A DNA stretch of 64,000 nt from Scortum barcoo. Lineage: Eukaryota > Chordata > Actinopteri > Centrarchiformes > Terapontidae. The DNA is taken from positions 23,620,303 through 23,684,302 of the forward strand of contig CM041534.1 in assembly GCA_023238725.1 (NCBI GenBank). The letters run 5' to 3'. The translations under genes were made by a program, and so were the position numbers. The notes under the pieces were generated by a model, which was not told the DNA's origin, did no database searches, and worked only from the letters and a program-made list of their open reading frames with translations. The first letter of the stretch is position 1. Each line of letters starts with the position of its first letter. Below, in pieces: positions 37,501 through 50,811 of this stretch.

Positions 37501-40200
37501 GGCCATCTAAAGAGAGCTGGCGAAAGCGGTGGAGAGCAACAGAGCGGCCAAACACAGTAAACACATGAAGGAATTTGTGAATTGTTCAAGTGAGAACCAA
37601 GGAGGCCATCAACAGACTCCCTCCATTTAACGGCAGCCGGAGGCCTCCGTCCATTTTACGCTCTCAAATACCACAAATGCAAATGTGGCTATATGACACA
37701 AATGACTATAGAGATGTAAGAACATAAGTGCTACAGCTAGTAGCATTTCTCCCTGATCACTTTGACGCACATATTCGTGGTCTCCAGAGAATAAATCCAA
37801 ATGATCCTTCAGTGTGCAGGCTGCTGTTCAACACACACGTAAAATGTTGAGGGCAGCGCGTTTACGAGAGCAACAACGAGTCCATACAGCGATGGTGGAG
37901 GGAAAACACGATTCCTTCAGTCACCACCCACACTGCTTAAAGCTGAATGAACTTGAGCTTGAGACATAATTTAAGGAGATAACACTTCCATTTATATGTC
38001 TGAGCTGGGTAAACTGTAACAGTTAAGTGGGTCGGAAAGCCAAAAAGCTTTTGTCACACTGGACTTGGTGAGTGTGGGCAGTTTCCTGGAGGCAGCATGT
38101 ACCTGTGCAGAACTGATCCACCGAAAGTACCAACAGAAAATAATCTATTTTGAACAAACACAGTAATGTATTAGAAATTAAAGATATGCTTCACCTTTTA
38201 GGTTAATTAACAGATTACATCTAGTCAGCTAACAGTCAAAGAATTCACACTAAATTTAGCAAAGGTATCATCAATCTTACTCTGCATTTACGTCAAACCC
38301 TGTTGGTGTAATTCTGAATGAAATATCTTCACATATTGTTTCTAATGTTTTTAGTAGCACAGTATATTGGTTTATATGATGGGCATGAAAACATGTTCAG
38401 TTTTCTTCATTGGCAGCCAAATAAACAGAACATTTCAGATTCAGCACAGCCTGCTTTTGCCTAAAGCAACAACTGTTGCTGTAGATGACACAGTCCTCAT
38501 ATAATTAGGAGCAGCACCAGGTCCATTATTATTCATCGGGCTGTCGAATGGAACAGATTCAATCAATTGTATTCCTGCTGTCATACCATACAGTATCGGC
38601 CTGTTTGGCAAACTCTTTTGTCCACATTGAAAAAATTAATAGATTCCATCCCAAAGTAATTTTTCTCCCACAGATCAATTAGCCACTCCAGCTGCAGACA
38701 CACACACTGAATCTGAGCCTGCACCAGAGGGCGAGTGAGTAATATTTAGCACAAGGTCAGAGTGCTGTTGCTTTGCACTTTGCAAACAATAATTCTGCTC
38801 CTGTTATGCAAAAAAAAAAAGCTTTGCAAGCTTAATCTACTTGGTCATGGAAAGATTAGCCTCTGCTGTTTCCCCTGCCTGTGATAATGAAAACTATAAC
38901 ACCAGGCGAGCGTGCAGCACTGAATATAAGATGAGAAAGCACCGTTCAACTAACTGACCCAAATTTGTCCCCTTACGAACCAATCTTGTGGCCAGTAAAT
39001 AACATTCATCTGTACGCTGCTGTCCTTTGTTGTAGTTAATTCTGGTCCATTTTTCAGTTTTGCATAACGCCTTCTGCAGGCATATGTGATCAAGTCGAGC
39101 AGTGATATTCAAAACTACTTCTACAGAACTCAGTTATATTGTTTAGTATCAGTAATATCCCAGTTTTGAATGCTGGTTTGGATATAGTCAATCTAAAATA
39201 TTTACATGGAACGAATTTGACAGTTCATCTCTGTTCATGTGATGTTAACAGGATTTTCTGATTAAGTCAGTTGGTGAAGACATACTTTCATAATTTCTGC
39301 AGTGACTCAGTTGCGGCAGAAATGCTGAGCCCACTTTGGCTTTAGGCTGCCAGGTTACTACTTTTGTAGATTTTGCTCCTTAATAACAGTGATGGCAAAC
39401 AGCACAGGCAATTGCATTTTTAAAAAAGAAACAAGAGTTTGGACTGGATTACTTCAGATAGTATATTTAGGTTTCTCAAAACTAGCATGAGGGTTGTTTC
39501 AGGTGTAAAAAAATGCCACTATTCATGGATTTTGTTATTGCTGTTGTTTTTCTTTTTCTTACTTCTGTTTCAGAATAAAGATCCCATAGTGTCACATTTT
39601 ATTAGCTACAAGCAGTTCCTGTCACTGTTGTACAGAAAACAATCTTTCTTAGTTTTGATTAACTGTCTGTCTCTGTAAAATGTTAGAAAACAGTGAAAAA
39701 ATGGCCATTGCAATATCCTACAGCACAAGGTGACGCTGTACAACCTGGAACAGAAGCAGTCTCATATTTGGTAACCTGGAACCATCACGTTTGGCACTTT
39801 TGCTTGAAAAATGACTTAAAGTTTATCATCTTTTGATCACCTAATTGATCAACTGACTAATTGTCCCAGTTTTACATTTTGGGGGGTAGCTTTCTTAATG
39901 CAAATTGTGTCAGTCAGGTTCAAAGGGTTAAATGTGCAAACTTGTTAACAGGATATCCCTTAAATCCCCATCTCACCAGAGTCATTAACATTTACATTTG
40001 TATGATACCAAGAAAGAAACTGTGGCTGTTAAAGCCCAGTAACCATTTCTAATCACAGAAATTAGTCTCCTTCGATAAAACCAAGTGCAATTGACACAAC
40101 AATTAAAGTCCTCCACCCTTACAGTTAAACAGCTGTTGGATTGTCTCAGGAGGAGAAAAAAAACTCAATTTGTCCCTGTCTTTCTTAAACTTTATCTCCA
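34600..40200. other. Noncoding stretch with nothing distinctive
   Basis: AT-rich sequence with scattered short open frames, none longer than 125 codons and none protein-like. No microsatellite of note and no recognised repeat family. A possible conserved block lies at about 34670-34800 (TTTTATTAGTATTATTTAAC, CATTCAAATGGAGC), but support is weak. Confidence 0.6.
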
Positions 40201-40311
40201 TATTGATTCTTTTGTGGGACAGAAGATTAGACTGAGCTGAGGTGAGCGGAGGAAGGTGGTATAAAGCCGTCAGATGCCTGACATTAACACCACCGCGAGG
40301 AAACAGTATTG

Positions 40312-40536
40312 ATGGTGCTCCAGGTGGGACGGCTGCAGACGGTACAGCTGGAGGTGTCTGCTCCAGTCAGTCCTCACGTCAGCATGACAGAGGCCCTCAC
40401 TGCCTCTGCAGCGAGCAGATGGGAACAAAAGAGGAAGCTGTTTGTTGGAATTACGCAGGATCTCTCGCCGATAATCTCCCAGGATGAAGAAGTTGGAGGC
40501 AGGGCTGAAGAAGAAGGGCGCATCCATAATTTATGA
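40312..40536 (+). other. 74-codon open frame with coding-like codon use
   Basis: ATG at 40312; the product begins MVLQVGRLQTVQLEV and ends in an acidic tail rich in Glu. Codons look coding-like (many CTG, CAG, GTG and GAG; about 58% G or C at third positions), above the local background. No homologue is recognised, and no good splice sites flank it that would define an exon. Chance or a small exon are both possible. Confidence 0.15.
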
Positions 40537-43329
40537 AAACACGGCATCAAACGGGCACAGAAGCGAGTTCGTGTGTTGTGAGTGTCTGTGAGCATTTGCA
40601 GGCAGCGTTCTGCTGCGACTTAAATCTGAAACTGAAAAATCTAATCAGAGCAAGAATATATATTAAAGGTTTCTAATCATGTGATACTGTAGTTGGATTC
40701 TCACAGATGATTAACATGAGTTATGTCATGATGTCAGCTGACATCACGCTGCCGGCTCAGCTATATGAAATGACTGCTGCTCTGATCACCTTTACAAAGA
40801 CTGCTGTTGATCTTATGGAGCACAGGCGGTGATATAAGGCCTGATAACAGTCTGCATCGCGTCTGCAGAGTCCTGTGTGCAATACAGCACATGCTAATCA
40901 CTTTGATGACGGTGAAATGGTTCGTAACATCCACTTATCAGACACGGCGTATGAAAGCGGCGTCACACTCAGCACTGAACCGAATAAATACTCTACGTCA
41001 AAGTGGGTGCAAACACAAGACTCGCAAGCTTGCGTGGGTTCGGCCTATTCATTTTTCTGACTGGAGCCACAAGCGTAATCCTGACGCCGCACAGCACAAT
41101 ATGGAAGAGTGGCTGGAGCGGGATGAATACACTCTCAGTAGGAGGAATACATTATCAGATGGTGGACTGGGGGCGAGCTTCAATATGGCCAATCACATCA
41201 GCTCCTCTCATTCCCTTTAAAAGCAGCAGACAGTTGCCAAATAGGCCGGGAAAAGACCCTAAGCCATTTCTCTGACAGAAAACTTCTTGTCAAGGAGGTG
41301 CGGAGTCCTTGGAAGTGATACAGCATCCCGAAAATACAGTGATCACGTACAACTCAAATTACAGCACGGCAAACGTGTATCATCGAGGGCAAATGATAAT
41401 CTGCTTTTAATTTGGACTATCATGTCTAATAACAGAACTGGTTGTTCAAACACTTAAAAAGTCCACAGCACGGTGACGTTTTCCTGACAAGTGACCTGTT
41501 GTGATTGTAAAAATAATGACTTCTTAATGAGTTAATGAGTTCTGACTAGAAAAAGCAGAAATATTTAATTTATCTTTACAAAAAAAAAAAAACTTTTTAC
41601 CAACAGACAACTTTACTTTCTTTTAACATGAACATGATCTTTCCAACCTTTAGCATAGTTTTAATTGCCTTAATCACACCTTAACACTGGTGCTGACAGA
41701 TCAGACAGTTTTAGAAAAGTCATGCAGGTCATTCACGAAGGCACAAACCAATAAATGTCATTATTCTCTTTTTTTTTCACTCGGAGTTCAGTCACTGCTT
41801 TTCAAGATCTTTCAAGCACATCTGACATTTTTCTCAGAAAGTGGTGATTTCTCAGTTGTTGCACGTCATCTACGTATGGAAGTTAGGTTACATGATAATA
41901 GCTTGTCAAAGACAGTGCGTCATCTTCCCTTTGCTGAGGCTGACTGCGAGATGCGAGATGAAAAGATCTTGAAAGAAGCTGCTGTACTAAGTGGACCCTG
42001 AGTTAAGATTTTTGATTGACAATCTAAGCCATTAGAGGTAGAAAGGTAGGAAGCTGGTGTAAAATTAAATGTGTTTCCATCATTTTCATCTGTTGCTTAC
42101 TTCTTTTTACTAAAATGATTAAACCGCTGACTTTGTCATATTATGACACATTTTCAGGTTCAAAGTAGAATTACTATTCTTCATTAAAAGGTTTAATCAA
42201 ACCAACATAAAGACATTAAATGACAGCAAAAAAAAAAATCCAATTTACCAAAAGAATGTATTTGATTGATTTTTGAATTTGGAACAATAAAGATTGGTAT
42301 GAATAAAAAAGTTAGCACATATTTAAAGAATAACAGCTCCTGTCTTCCAAAAATTGAAGCTATAATTGCACTGCAGCACCTGATCTTCAGAGTTAAAACT
42401 TCATACACTTCGCTGCCCATTTGGACATGAGTGGGTTTGTTTGATGCCACAAAACCGGCCGACTTTGTGCCCAAATTAAAAACTATACCAGAATAGTTAA
42501 AGATGGCAGAGTACTTTTTTCCCAACTCATTGAGAGGACAAACTGAGGAAGTTTAAACATTTAATCAACATATTACCTCAGCATGGAGCCAGCTCTGGCC
42601 ACTTTAACCAAAGTCTTGCTCATTTTCTTTGGCCGTGTCTATTAAGTTTCTCTCTGAACAGAGAAGGACATTTTTGTCCAAGACTCCAATATTTTCAAAA
42701 GCACCAACTGCCTCCACCATCTAGGCCAGTGCTCTTCTGTGGAGCAGAGGAGGACATCCAAGGACCAAATCAAAACCTCCCTGCAAAGATCTGCCACTCC
42801 ATCTGTCGGAGAGGAAGACATGGTCACAGATTATTCTGCCTGGCAGCATGTCTGTCAAGACGGAGGAGGAAGTGAGCTCTGGCTGCTCTTACCACCAACA
42901 GATCTGTTGTCCGTTGCTGTTGAATTTAAAAACCTTTATGGACTTCTTGTTCATACTCTTTAATTATCTGTATGTAAAATCTTTCCGAACATCCTTCTCT
43001 CATTATTTAAATGTGTACTTTTGTAAATATATTTATTTTCTTTTGACTTAGATGCACTCCAGCAGTGAATTTTGTTTTGAAGTTCACCTTGCATTCATCA
43101 TTCAGTTTATCTGTCAATAGTGTCTCTTAGGAGAACTCAATGTTCGGAAGAAATTATCATCAGATACGAAGGACTGCTGTCAGTTAGGTATTGGTAAGCG
43201 TGGGGGAGGAAGATGCTTCCTGTCAGTCAAAAAAATGTTAAGAAGTCTTGGGAATATGAGCAATCTGCTTCATGAATTTGAGTGCACATTGTCTGTTTAA
43301 GACCTGTTATCACTGCACCCTATGGAGTA

Positions 43330-44110
43330 ACGCTGCGATATGGTTGGTGTAATTTATTCATACATTCAGCGTGAATGCGTTGTGTCTCAGGTGTGATCTT
43401 GGCAGAAGAGCACACTACAGCAGAAATGTATTTGAAAACATGCGTCTTGTTCCATTTGATGCCCAATTTGCGTGCATATATGAACTTTTTGAAGAGCGAC
43501 ATTTGATCATCTCACACCGATCATTCACGTGGCTGTGTCTCATTAAAATTACTGACAGATGCAAATATCCATCTAACTCTCCTCCATTTCCTCCCACCTC
43601 CCCATCCTGTAGGCCGCGTGTTCACCACAATGCCAACACATTGAGACTCCTGTTAATTAACTGTAGGAGTGTTGCCACTTCTTGCTGATTTTTACACATT
43701 TCCAAACAGCTTGCCTGTGTGAGTGTTGTTGTAATGGATGAAGGACACTCTCGCCTGCCGTAACAGCTCTCATACCAATGAAAATACCCCGTCTCCACAC
43801 ATAACGCGCTGCATTTACAAATATACTGGGGTTTAAGGAATGTATGAATTTAAAGGCTAAGTGGAATTAATGTTAATTCTCATAGAAGCATCCGTGGTTC
43901 AAGTATTACTGACTCTAATCTTCATTCGAGCTGCTGCCATATCAGTGCTGTCACTGTGGAATTTCAAATTATTCATATTGTTCATATTAATGTCTGCATT
44001 GATAAGAGCCTGAATCTAATTTTATTTCAATTGAAGGAACGTGGCCTTTATGCACATTAATATTGATCAAAACTGCTGGAATTTGGCCGCTGTTGCATCA
44101 GGAAAGACAC
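43330..44110. promoter_or_regulatory. Extended candidate conserved noncoding block
   Basis: About 780 bp almost free of simple repeats. Notable sites: GTTAATTAAC palindrome at 43652-43661, GTGGAATTAATGTTAATTCT near 43860, AAATTATTCATATTG near 43966, and TGCACATTAATATTGATC near 44050. A TCCTCCATTTCC-rich stretch and GCCACTTCTTGCTG lie between. It is the longest stretch of this texture in the window and would be the first place to test for enhancer activity. Confidence 0.35.
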
Positions 44111-44539
44111 ATTTTAATCAGAAGTTTGGGAGCTCGCAGCTCTTATTTTACTGTACCGAAAAGGGCAAATGCCTCTGCTGTAAACTGAGAATAAAGGCCA
44201 TTTATTTTAATCAAACTGTTTTTAGGCCACATGCACATCTTGAAATGGATGGTGAGCCACTCGGTTAAGTGGAATAAAAAAATCCTCCTGTAAAAACGCT
44301 TGGCTAAAGGGTATACATGCAGTGCTTAAAAATTACGGCCACAAAAGGATGTTAAAGATGTTTGAGGGTCGTTCTTTTTTCAAACCTGCAAACTAAAACT
44401 TTATGGAAGTTCAGCAGTACATCGCCAGAATTCTCCTTTCAGATAAAGTAATAACTAGAAATAATAAAAGCTACAGAGACTCTATATTGTATTAAGATCA
44501 TATTTAGCAGGAACTTTAATCAGCTAACTTTAATGCGCC

Positions 44540-44850
44540 GCTCTTGAGGTGCTGTGTGTTAACATTGCAGGCAGTAAACACTTTTTATTCCCCCTCCCTG
44601 CTTCAATACCTGCTAATTTTCACCTTGACATCAGCCTACTTGTTCACCAGGTATTATTATTTTTCAAGGGCTGTTAGCGGCTCTTATGCTTCGAGCTCTT
44701 CAAAACAACTGTGGTGCCGGCGAGGGGGACAAGAGATAATATCCTCTTTGCAACAACAGGACAGGTTTACTGGAACTATGATCCTAATTTTGTGCAAAAC
44801 AAAATACTACATGCAGCACCTGAGATTTTCAACACACTGCTGGATGTGAT
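44540..44850. promoter_or_regulatory. Candidate conserved noncoding element
   Basis: Repeat-free block with CATTGCAGGCAGTAAACACT, ACCTGCTAATTTTCACC and CAAGAGATAATATCC. The plus-strand frame of 101 codons here has no recognisable protein features. Confidence 0.25.
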
Positions 44851-45551
44851 ATAACACACTCTGGTAATTAGGTTCATTGCTGTAATCCAACAGTTTAATA
44901 CTGAAATTATGTTATAGGAGAGGAATTAACAAAAGGAGAAGAGTTAAAAAAATACTACATGCTTTTATTTTGTACAAAACTGATTATTTTTAGAGGTTTT
45001 CTATTTTCAAACTAAATAAATCAACTGCCAAGAGCAACATGATCGCCAGCACGTGAATTAGTGCATATTTTCTCTTTTTCCATGCACTTTTGCACAGTAA
45101 TGTAATGTGAATATATACTGTAGGTCCCGGTGACGGCGCGAGAGCCACATTATCCACAGTCACACTAAAGAATGCCCTGCTGGATATTAATGCTAAAATA
45201 TGAAAATTGAGTGTACTGCCCTCTGGACAACCAATATGCACCTAAAAAATTGAAACATGACTGTGTTTGGCTTTCACACTTAAAAGGCTTTGCATACATA
45301 TGCAACTCTCTTTGTAACTACCTTGCGGCGCTCCACCACTTCAATTTAGGATTCTGGAGAGTACAGCTGCAGAGAGACAACACTTAGGAGGCGCTCTGAA
45401 AAAAAACTTCCATATAAATAAAGATCTTACACCATTCCTTAGTTTTATCTTCGCAATCAAATTAGGCAGCAGGATTCCCCCCCCAAAAAAGATAAGCAAC
45501 ACAGAAGGGCAAAAAAGGGATTAAGAGGACTAAGGCTTTGCTATGTGAATG

Positions 45552-45568
45552 TTTTTTTTTTTTTTTTT
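45552..45568. repeat. Poly(T) tract (T17)
   Basis: Pure T17. On the minus strand this is a poly(A) run; no adjoining SINE promoter boxes were seen. Confidence 0.9.
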
Positions 45569-48539
45569 AATAAGAAGTGTTTTTGAATTATTTTGCATCG
45601 GTTTATACGCGGCTTTGAATTTGCAATAAAAGACTTTAGTCTCAAATGGGCCCGAGACAATTTCCTTTCCACTACAATGCCCTTACTATAAAAGTATAAT
45701 ACCTGATGGCAATCTGCAGTCTAACCCTGTTATGGATTGTGAATATGATTACAGTAGTGATTCAGATGATAAAACAGCACCACAACAGTCATGTTAAACA
45801 AGGCTCCTGCTCATTTTATAGAACACTTACCAATCCGAGGAGGTTTGCTTGTTGTAAATACACACTGTCAGCGCTGTGGGTGTTACACGTGTTAATGCAA
45901 ATACCACTTAATAGGCTGCGATCAGTGAATCCTGATTGTGATGAAACGACACGACTTAAAGAACTTAGCAAAGAACTAAAGGAGAGAGAGAAGCCTTATC
46001 CAATAATCCTCCAAAAAAACAAAACAAAGGGTGAAAATTAAGAAGCGATGAGCCCAAATAAAACCTCTTAAAATAAGAAAAATATATACATTTTGACCTA
46101 AAGATGCTCATGTGTTAGTGTTTGACAAATAAGTTCATCTTCAACCAGTCCACGTGCAGCCTATTCACATGCCTGAATGCGCCACATTGCAGAAAGCAGT
46201 GGGGGAGCCAATACTTTCCTTCCACACACAAGGTGGACTCAGATGTGTTGCTGTATGTTGCCAAGGACAACAACAACCTGGGAAAAGCTGTCAGAAAAAA
46301 GCGCCAGAAAATACACGGGCAGCCACCAAAACCTATGTATCCGTGCTGTGCAGCGATGATGAGGAAAAACAAGGCGGATCATGGCTGATAGGAGCCGTCC
46401 TCTCCATGGAAATATGTGCATGTACGACTGAAGAGGAGCCGCTGCTTCACTCAGACGAGGCCGATGAAGGAGCTCCCATTTCCCCGCAGCCAAACGACTG
46501 ACTGACAGCTTGAACCTTCTCAAATTTTACACAAACTTGAAGGGTTTAACTGAACAAACTCGAAACTTTTGTCTCTCTAAAATATGTATTGTTCTCTTCA
46601 CTGCATGAATGTGAACTTGATGGTGCTGCTAGAGGAGAAGTCATCATGAAGTTTGCACAAAATTGAGTACCAGTTTGCTCAATAGTTGTTGGGATATTTA
46701 AGTATTTTCTCCACTTCTTGTGTGCAAATATGGCCATAAAGCACTTTGATAACTGGATTAACAAACTGATTATGATCATAATATGTCACTTGTACATTAA
46801 TAATCACTTGTGGCCTTTCATTTACCCCGATAAAAGTTCATTGCTAAAGGCGCTCCAGAGCCATACATGTGTTCTCCAGCAACACGTAAGAAGTTATAAA
46901 TTCATCAGGTTATTATTAAAGATCAGCTCTACATGTGAAAACAAAAGGAGTAAAAATCGCCTGTTCAGTGGTGCATACAAATTTCTGCTGCCTGCCCGAG
47001 TGTTTTATTATTCAGTTTTCTCTCTTTTCACATTAGACTGACTTCAAAAAAAAAAAAAAATCATTGATCAAACAGTTAAAAAAACTGTTTGTTTCCATGA
47101 TAAGAGTCTCTCACTGTGACGTGAGTGACGACTGTTGGAAGTAACATGACGCAACTCTGACAAAACCTCTTGAGGAGGAGAGAGTGACTTTGATGACAAA
47201 ATCTGATGTGTGCATCCTTTTTTTTCCTCTCAACAGTCAACACTGGTTTCTTTAATCTAGTTTTAATTACCTAAACTTTAGAAAAAAACAAGGTAAATGC
47301 ATGTTGTTTAAAAGTGAGAATATGATATTTTAAATGAAGAAAACTAAGAATATCGCCATCTTTTTTCCATTCAAGGCATTGTTCTGTGCACGAGTATCGA
47401 GAATCAGCTAGGGGAGAAAACTTTATCTTTCACCTTAACATTTTGCTTCATCCCGACAGCACAAAAAAAAAGTACATCCTGTGAGGCGTCTCTTGTGCCA
47501 GTGCATAAAGACCACCGATCCCATCTGTTCATTTGTAGGTGGAAAATGTTGGTGCGGTTGTTGAGGAGAAAAACCAGCTCCTATCTGAGCTGACAGCTGA
47601 CAGACCGTCTGCAGGAGCAGAGGAGGAAATCTCTAAGGGAACAATGAGAGGTACTAGACACTGAGAGGGTATACCACTACATCTTACAATAACTCTGTTC
47701 ATGTCACACCAGCTTGTTTCTAATGAGTGTGGAAAGGAGAAGCAGTAAAGATAGCCCAAGAGTGTTTGTTTTTTTTCTTGTGCAGGGTCGTGATGGGATC
47801 ACCCAGCCTCTCCTCATGCCAGAAGGACCACAGCACTGAAAAGTGACAATTTAACAAGCATGATCCACACTGACATTGTACTCCAGTTATCTTGTAAATA
47901 ATACAGATCTGAATGTTGTATCCTATTTGTCATTTCAGACATAAAATTTTAGATCAAAATGAGGCTTAACTCACCATGGCCTGACCCTCACCGCCTTCAA
48001 AGTCACATTAGTCACGCATTCGTTATCAGTCGACTGCACAGAGATTGCTTGTGATTTTCTTTAACAGATCGTCCCAGTTTATTGCAACTTTTGGTCGTCA
48101 TTTTTATCCATTTGTAATAAAAAATAATTGCTGAGATATGTGGAACGAGATGACGACAAAGTCCAGCAGGAGAAGAAAAATGAGCAACATGAAAATCAGA
48201 CAGGTTGGAAACATCCCGACAGTCAGGATGATCAAAAACCGTTTATTCAGAGGCAAAAATGATCCAGACTTAGTCTGATATGTTAGTAATAACCCTCAAA
48301 GTAAAGGGACAATACGTGGTTTGTTAAAACCTGTTCAATGTAAAAACATGTCTGGCTTATCTTTTAGGAATTACTACATCCCTTAATTTTGTAAATCAAC
48401 TCTAAAGAGTCAAGAACTTTTTATCAAGGTGCACAACAGATGACACGGAGCAGCAATGACAAACTAAAATTAAATATGTAACTAAACTGAAATATACAAT
48501 AAAATGCAAGTATTTCTGTTGATGGTGTAAATATTATAA

Positions 48540-48860
48540 GGTGCAAAAAGTATTAATGGTGTAATTAAGATGAGTTCAGAAGTCTTATGGCCTGAAGGAT
48601 GAAGCAGTCCCTGAGCCTGGAGGTGATGAATGCAGTATTTTCATTTCTGGTGTGACTGACTACAACTAAAAAACTACAGTGAGATGCAGGTTGAAAAAGT
48701 GTGAGTGACTCTAAGCTGCAGAGCATCATGGGTCATCAGGCTGTCTGACAAGGCCACCAGCAGCCTGATAAGGAAGCATTAGGAGGACCGGATCGTTCCC
48801 AAAGTGCTGCAGGGCTCCCTCGAGCCTCTCCCTCATCACGTCCTCGCTGCAGCTCGGTGT
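48540..48860 (+). repeat. Probable degenerate interspersed repeat
   Basis: Contains GAGTTCAGAAGTCTTATGGC followed by CTGAAGGATGAAGCAGTCCC and TGAGCCTGGAGGTG. This resembles, from memory, a repeat seen across fish genomes in which a GTTCAGAAGxCTGATGGCCTG phrase is followed by GAAGAAGCTGTxCCTGAG. A CAGCCTGATAAGGAAGCATT segment lies further on. Class uncertain; limits approximate. Confidence 0.4.
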
Positions 48861-50811
48861 CACGGCTCTTTGACTCAAAGAAGCAGTTCTGGACAGACGT
48901 TCTGGCAGCCACGGACCATTAAGCTACTTTTCTTCCCGCTTCACCTGCAACGGGACGGGACGGCGCTTTCCGTCGAGGCGAAGGTCAGAGGAAAGTACGG
49001 GTGGAGCCGAGTTTCCATCAGAGTGGGAGAAAGGGGATGTGAAGAGTGTCCACAGAGTACACAGACACAGTCCTGAATTTGAAAGCTGACACGCAGACAT
49101 GAAGGAATACGAAAAAAGAAGATGGATGGCAGGATGGTGGAAAAGTACATTAATGACTCACTTTCACTAAGAAGTTGTCTGATGGACTCATCTGCTTCGT
49201 GGATAATTTCATATTTACACAAAACTATCTGTCCTCCTGTTTCTTTGTTTATCCATCATGACTATTTCTGCCTGTTTACACTTCTGTCTTCTCTTCTTAT
49301 ACATTTTGCTTTCATTATCTGGTTGTGTTTTCTTTTTCTTTCTCTTATCTACTTCTGTGTTTTCTAGTGTCAGCTTGATTGTTTTTATGTTTTATTCATT
49401 CCTTTTGCAGCTTGAATCATTAATAAGGTTCCTGCCTTTTTTTTTCTCCCTTATACGTTCCATATTTCTGTCTTACTTGCTTTTAATCCTTTTTTATGTA
49501 CATATAAATACGTGCATATCATACAAGCACTCAGCAACAAGTGAAACATTTTTCAGTTTTTATGTGTTTGATCTTTCGCTGGTTACAGACATAAATCCTG
49601 CTGAGAATCCTGCTATTTCTGCCAGTTCACTTTGCATTTTTAAGGGAAAAAAAAGCCAGCTTCCTCTAAAGGCTGAACCCTCCTTTGCATTTTTGATAGA
49701 AATGTGTACTTTGGATGTCTTAGATGTGGGAGTTTGCAGCCCCGCTCTGGTCTCGGGTAATATGCCAAACTGCACTGTTGCATCTTTTAAGACAGCAAAA
49801 TGTTTGGGCAACATCCAGATCTGAGACTGGCATCGCTTTTTAAAAATGAAGGTAAAGAAACCACAAGGGGGAGGTCAGCATTAAGAGAGAGTCTGATCAG
49901 CCTGGTACAGGTAAATATTAAACATCTGAGCATCACTCTTTGGAAAACACTGAAGGTCTGAGTGAGATCTGAAGGTTTTTTGTGAATAGTACAACAGTTT
50001 TACAACACAGAGAACTGAAAAACTAATGACCACTTTTTTCTGGGTTCTTTGGTTTTTACACATTTGGAAGACCTGAAGCTGTTCTGGAGGTGGACCAACA
50101 CCTCACTAACACACTTTATGTTGCTTATTCCTTTAATTTGCTGCCCTGTTGCTCAAATGTTCAAATAGTTAAACCTCATTTCTCCCACTGGTGCTCATCT
50201 GGGCTGATATGTGGTGACAGTGGAGCCCATTGCATAAGATTCACAACATCTTCGTACTCATCAAACCAATGACTGTGTGTGCTATACATTACATTATCTA
50301 TCTAAGCTTCTTAGTGTGCATATGTCATTAAGGATCAATTAATCATCCATCTAGCATGATAGCACCTAAAATGATTCCTCATCATCTTTCTCAACAATAC
50401 CATTAAAGCTTTTTATGCCACTAATAAATTCAAGGAAGCCACTAGTATATCTATAAGTTTTTTCTATACTATTTATTGGTTTTAAAAATTGGGGTTGCTT
50501 TAAGGTGCAGTTAACACCATCCCAGCTGTGAAGGATGCTCATCAGCACTACTGTCAGCTGTAAGCATCATTTGCAAGAAAGCTTCATTTTTCCACAGAGG
50601 TTGCGGTTCTGTAGAAGTTTCATTCCTGACTAAATCTGTCTAATTACATCAGAATCTCAGCAGAATCTGGTTGTTATTTTAAAGCCTAAATTTGTATTTA
50701 CACACCTGTGTGTGTACATTTATCTGGGTAGTCGCCACCTGCAGAGATCGTCTGACGGGTCTCGACAGCTCCAAAGCTCTCCTAATATCTTGAAAGCGAC
50801 AGAAGATTAAG

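Noticed and set aside
47960..47985. Minus-strand donor-like CATG-GTGAGTTAA as a possible tmem132e exon 1 end
   Set aside because: The frame before it is too short, lacks a hydrophobic core and would end in phase 2, while exon 2 needs phase 1.
49258..49824. 188-codon plus-strand frame with several hydrophobic stretches
   Set aside because: T-rich low-complexity DNA gives Phe/Leu/Ser-rich translation; there is no topology or motif that suggests a real membrane protein.
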